Positions 4,313 to 6,619 of a stretch of 6,619 nt of DNA are shown piece by piece. The notes under the pieces are model-generated. The model saw only the letters and a list, made by a program, of their open reading frames with translations, was not told the DNA's origin and ran no database searches. Position numbers and translations under genes: made by a program. This stretch comes from Deltaproteobacteria bacterium (lineage in GTDB: Bacteria > Desulfobacterota > Desulfobacteria > Desulfobacterales > Desulfatibacillaceae), in the NCBI GenBank assembly GCA_021815525.1, contig JAKAGN010000156.1, positions 1-6,619 on the forward strand, read 5' to 3'. Each line of letters opens with the position of its first letter. The first letter of the stretch is position 1.

Positions 4313-5242
4313 CTATGACATCCTATCCCAAAAACCCTCTGCCGAAGATCTCGGTTTCGCTTCCGCTTCCCGGTCAGGACGCCCGGGACCTTGCGGACTG
4401 GAAAAGGAGCGTCCGGTCAGGCGCGCGATCCGGTCCTCCAGGGGCGGGTGAGTGGAGAAGAGGTTGGCCATGCCGCCAGCCGAGAGCGGATTCACTATGA
4501 ACATGTGGGCCGTGGCCGGGCTGGCGTCCAGGGGCACCCGCTGGGACGCGCCCCCGAGCTTGGCCAGGGCCGAGGCGAGCCCGTCGGGGCTTCCGGCGAA
4601 GCGCGCGCCGGTCTCGTCCGCCAGGTACTCCCGGGAGCGCGAAACGGCCATCTGGATCAAGAGGGCCGCGATGGGGGCCAGGATGCTCATGAGGATCACC
4701 CCCAAAAATCCGCCGCGCTCGTCGTCGTTCCGCCCCCCCCCGAAAATCGCGCCCCAGCGGGCCATCTGGGCCGCGAAGGTGACCGCCCCCGCAAGGGTGG
4801 CCGCGATGGTGCCGATTAAGATGTCGCGGTTATGGACGTGGGAAAGCTCGTGGGCCAGGACCCCCTTCAGCTCCTCGGCGTTCATCAGCTCCAGAAGCCC
4901 CGCCGTGACCGCCACGGCCGCGTGCTCGGGGTTCCTTCCCGTGGCGAAGGCGTTGGGCGAGTTCCTGGGGATCACGTAGACCTTCGGCATGGGAAGCCCC
5001 GCCGTTGCGGCCAGCTCGCCCACTATGGCGTAAAGCCGCGGCTCGTCGCGCTCCGTGACCTCCTTCGCCCCGTACATGGAAAGAACCACCTTGTCGGAGA
5101 ACCAGTAGCCGAAAAAGTTCATGCCGAAGGCCAGCACGAGCCCCATGACGGCCCCGTTGCGCCCGCCCAAGACGCCCCCCATCATCACCACGAAAACCGT
5201 GAGGAGCCCCAGCAGCAAGCCGGTCTTGATCTGATTTCCCAT
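4313..5242 (-). CDS. htpX: HtpX-type M48 membrane zinc metalloprotease
   Basis: This 309-aa inner-membrane protease degrades misfolded or damaged membrane proteins, alongside FtsH in the bacteria where it has been studied. It shows the full family layout: two N-terminal membrane segments (about 6-24 and 30-48), the zinc motif HELSH (131-135) with the continuing VHNRDIL, two further hydrophobic segments (about 141-163 and 178-200), the third zinc ligand Glu205 in SRSREYLADETGA, and FSTHPPLEDRIARL (262-275). The last 30 residues are a polar, Pro-rich tail that is not part of the core. I start it at ATG 5242-5240 because GGAGG lies 7 nt upstream and residue 1 matches the family N-terminus; a longer frame to 5365 adds 41 Arg-rich residues without a ribosome-binding site. 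Length fits HtpX (about 280-310 aa). It stands alone, divergent from the amidohydrolase. Confidence 0.93.
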   Translation of the reverse strand: MGNQIKTGLLLGLLTVFVVMMGGVLGGRNGAVMGLVLAFGMNFFGYWFSDKVVLSMYGAKEVTERDEPRLYAIVGELAATAGLPMPKVYVIPRNSPNAFATGRNPEHAAVAVTAGLLELMNAEELKGVLAHELSHVHNRDILIGTIAATLAGAVTFAAQMARWGAIFGGGRNDDERGGFLGVILMSILAPIAALLIQMAVSRSREYLADETGARFAGSPDGLASALAKLGGASQRVPLDASPATAHMFIVNPLSAGGMANLFSTHPPLEDRIARLTGRSFSSPQGPGRPDREAEAKPRSSAEGFWDRMS

Positions 5243-5337
5243 ATCCCTTCCTCCCATCGTCTGCGACCCGTCACGCGGACCCGGCCGCCTTAAACGGCCA
5301 AGCGCCCGCAAATCAGCCGTCCTTTCCCGGCCTTTCA

Positions 5338-5365
5338 AATTTAAGACACATCGGCTATGGTTCAA
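5338..5365 (-). promoter_or_regulatory. candidate promoter of htpX
   Basis: On the minus strand TTGAAC (5365-5360) and TAAATT (5343-5338) are separated by 16 bp, each matching 4 of 6 consensus bases. The start would be near 5331, leaving a leader of about 90 nt with a small hairpin GGCCG/CGGCC (5283-5299). The -35 box contains CTTGAA, like a heat-shock sigma-32 box, but no CCCCAT-type -10 follows at the right distance. The -35 ends two bases from the amidohydrolase start codon, so the two genes compete for this DNA. Confidence 0.4.
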
Positions 5366-5367
5366 GC

Positions 5368-6555
5368 ATGAACGGCGATTTTTTCATCAGGGCGGGCCAC
5401 CTCGTGGACGGCTCGGGCCGCCCGGCCGCGCGGGACGCCCTCATTTGCGTCGAGGCCGGCCGGATAGCGGACATCCTCCCGGGCGCTTCGGCCTTCGCCC
5501 CCCCGCCGCCCGGGGCAGCGCCCGTCCTCGATTTCTCCTGCGCCACGATCATCCCCGGCCTCGTGGACGCCCACGCGCACCTTTGCTGGTCGGGAACAAG
5601 CGATCCGGCCATCCGCAAGGCCCAGCTCTCGCCGGACGAGGGCCGCGCCTTCCGCATGATAAGGGACCACGTGCGTGACCACCTGGCCGCCGGGGTGTCC
5701 GCGGTGCGGGACGGCGGCGACCGCCTGGGCCGGGCCCTTGCCTTCGCCTCCGCCTACGGCGGGCCCCTCGAAATCCGGGCCGCGGGCCGCGCATGGCACG
5801 CGCCCGGACGCTACGGGGGCCTCATCGGGCGGCCGGTTCCGCCGGGCCTCACCCTGGCCTCCGCCATCGCCTCCGACCCCGAACCCGGCCATCACGTGAA
5901 GGTGGTCCAGTCGGGCTTGAACAGCCTCACCGAGTTCGGCAAACGCACCCGGCCCCAGTTTTCCCTGGAAGAACTCACCCTTGCGGTGGACGCCGCCCGG
6001 TCGCGCGGCTTGTCCGTCATGGCCCACGCCAACGGCGAGGAGGCCGTCAAAATCGCCGCCGCCGCCGGATGCGCCAGCATCGAGCACGGCTTCTTCATGG
6101 GCCGCGAGAACCTTAAGCGCCTGGCCGGTTCCGGCTGCCTTTGGATTCCCACCGCCGCCACCATGCAGGGCTACGCCGATAGCCTTGCCCCCGAAAGCCC
6201 CGAGGCCGCCACGGCCCGCCGTATGCTCGACCACCAGATCGAGCAGATCGCCCTCGCGCGCTCTTACGGCGCAACCCTCGCCACGGGCACAGACGCCGGC
6301 TCTCCGGGCGTCTTCCACGGCCGGGCCGTACACCGGGAGCTGGCCCTGTTCCTCCGCGCCGGCTTCACGCCCGAGGAAGCGGTCCGCGCCGCCACCGCCA
6401 ACGGCGCGCGGCTCCTGGGCCTTCCCCGCTCCGGCCTCCTCGCTCCCGGCTCCGACGCCACCTTCCTGGCGCTTTCCGGCCCGCCCGCAGCCCTACCCGA
6501 AAGCCTCGCCACCCCCATCGCCTTCTACATAAAGGGAAAGAGGGTGGATGCCTGA
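5368..6555 (+). CDS. metal-dependent amidohydrolase, imidazolonepropionase-like
   Basis: This 395-aa cytoplasmic enzyme belongs to the amidohydrolase superfamily (COG1228-like TIM barrel with a flanking beta-sandwich). All metal-site residues are visible: H69-A-H71 after strand 1, Lys178 in HHVKVVQSG as the probable carboxylated bridging lysine, H220 in MAHANG, H240 in IEHGFF, and D309 in GTDAG. This set fits the binuclear zinc subgroup with prolidase, Xaa-Arg/Lys dipeptidases and related hydrolases of unknown substrate; the exact substrate cannot be read. The N-terminus (FFIRAGHLVDGSG) and C-terminus (LAPGSDATFLAL...IKGKRVDA) are the expected sandwich strands, so the protein is complete. The start ATG at 5368 fits the family, yet no ribosome-binding site precedes it; TATGGT at 5356-5361 could be a -10 box placing transcription start at or next to the ATG. 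It ends 8 bp before the large hairpin at the window edge. Confidence 0.92.
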   Translation: MNGDFFIRAGHLVDGSGRPAARDALICVEAGRIADILPGASAFAPPPPGAAPVLDFSCATIIPGLVDAHAHLCWSGTSDPAIRKAQLSPDEGRAFRMIRDHVRDHLAAGVSAVRDGGDRLGRALAFASAYGGPLEIRAAGRAWHAPGRYGGLIGRPVPPGLTLASAIASDPEPGHHVKVVQSGLNSLTEFGKRTRPQFSLEELTLAVDAARSRGLSVMAHANGEEAVKIAAAAGCASIEHGFFMGRENLKRLAGSGCLWIPTAATMQGYADSLAPESPEAATARRMLDHQIEQIALARSYGATLATGTDAGSPGVFHGRAVHRELALFLRAGFTPEEAVRAATANGARLLGLPRSGLLAPGSDATFLALSGPPAALPESLATPIAFYIKGKRVDA

Positions 6556-6563
6556 GGATTGCG

Positions 6564-6619
6564 GGGGGAGGGGGGAGGAAAACCTTTTGTGCGCAAAAGG
6601 TTTTCCTCCCCCCTCCCCC
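6564..6619. terminator. perfect 26-bp hairpin, cut by the window edge
   Basis: Positions 6564-6589 and 6594-6619 are perfect reverse complements around the loop TGCG. The stem has three parts: a G/A-rich outer section (G5-A-G6-A-GG with its C/T partner), AAAA/TTTT, and an inner CCTTTTG/CAAAAGG. One more G lies outside the left arm at 6563, so the stem may continue past the edge. It begins 8 bp after the amidohydrolase stop and probably ends that transcript, possibly in both directions; it could also be a member of a dispersed palindromic repeat family. Confidence 0.7.

Noticed and set aside
5243..5365. 41-residue N-terminal extension of HtpX
   Set aside because: It is Arg-rich, without a ribosome-binding site and outside the family N-terminus; the ATG at 5242 has GGAGG 7 nt upstream.
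5362..6333. 323-aa minus-strand open frame opposite the amidohydrolase
   Set aside because: It is a shadow of a gene with complete metal-site residues, is low-complexity (Gly/Ala/Arg) and has no start signal.

Overview
The window is GC-rich chromosomal DNA with five confident protein-coding genes, one probable small gene and several unusually structured intergenic stretches. No rRNA, tRNA, CRISPR array, transposase or phage gene is visible. The base composition, the long TauE/SafE-type anion exporter with a dedicated membrane partner, and the mix of Usp, HtpX and an imidazolonepropionase-like amidohydrolase would fit a sulfate-reducing Desulfobacterota (former Deltaproteobacteria). That assignment is an inference from gene content, and no phylogenetic marker is present.

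Layout. Positions 1-338 are non-coding and hold three copies of a GTTCA-N5-TGAAC palindrome near the left edge, plus a GC-rich hairpin. A short zinc-ribbon protein follows on the minus strand (339-737). A bidirectional terminator at 822-862 separates it from a three-gene minus-strand operon read from 3406 down to 885: a 12-TM-scale TauE/SafE permease, a 254-aa protein anchored by two membrane segments (4 bp downstream), and a universal stress protein (40 bp downstream).

Positions 3407-3999 form a 593-bp regulatory region. On the operon side it has a near-perfect 25-nt palindrome and a minus-strand promoter candidate. In the middle are two adjacent hairpins. On the other side a plus-strand promoter with a perfect TTGACA box starts a roughly 285-nt leader rich in ANGGA motifs, three of them in predicted hairpin loops. 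This leads into a 47-aa ORF with a strong ribosome-binding site and a textbook terminator (4167-4208). The CsrB/RsmZ-like architecture of this transcript is the most interesting feature of the window.

The right third holds a divergent pair: an HtpX-type M48 membrane zinc protease (minus, 4313-5242) and a metal-dependent amidohydrolase (plus, 5368-6555). They share a 125-bp spacer in which the htpX promoter and the amidohydrolase start region overlap; the amidohydrolase lacks a ribosome-binding site and may be leaderless. The window closes with a perfect 26-bp hairpin cut by the window edge. Taken together, membrane anion export, Usp and HtpX suggest an envelope or stress theme, but only the three-gene operon is a real functional linkage.
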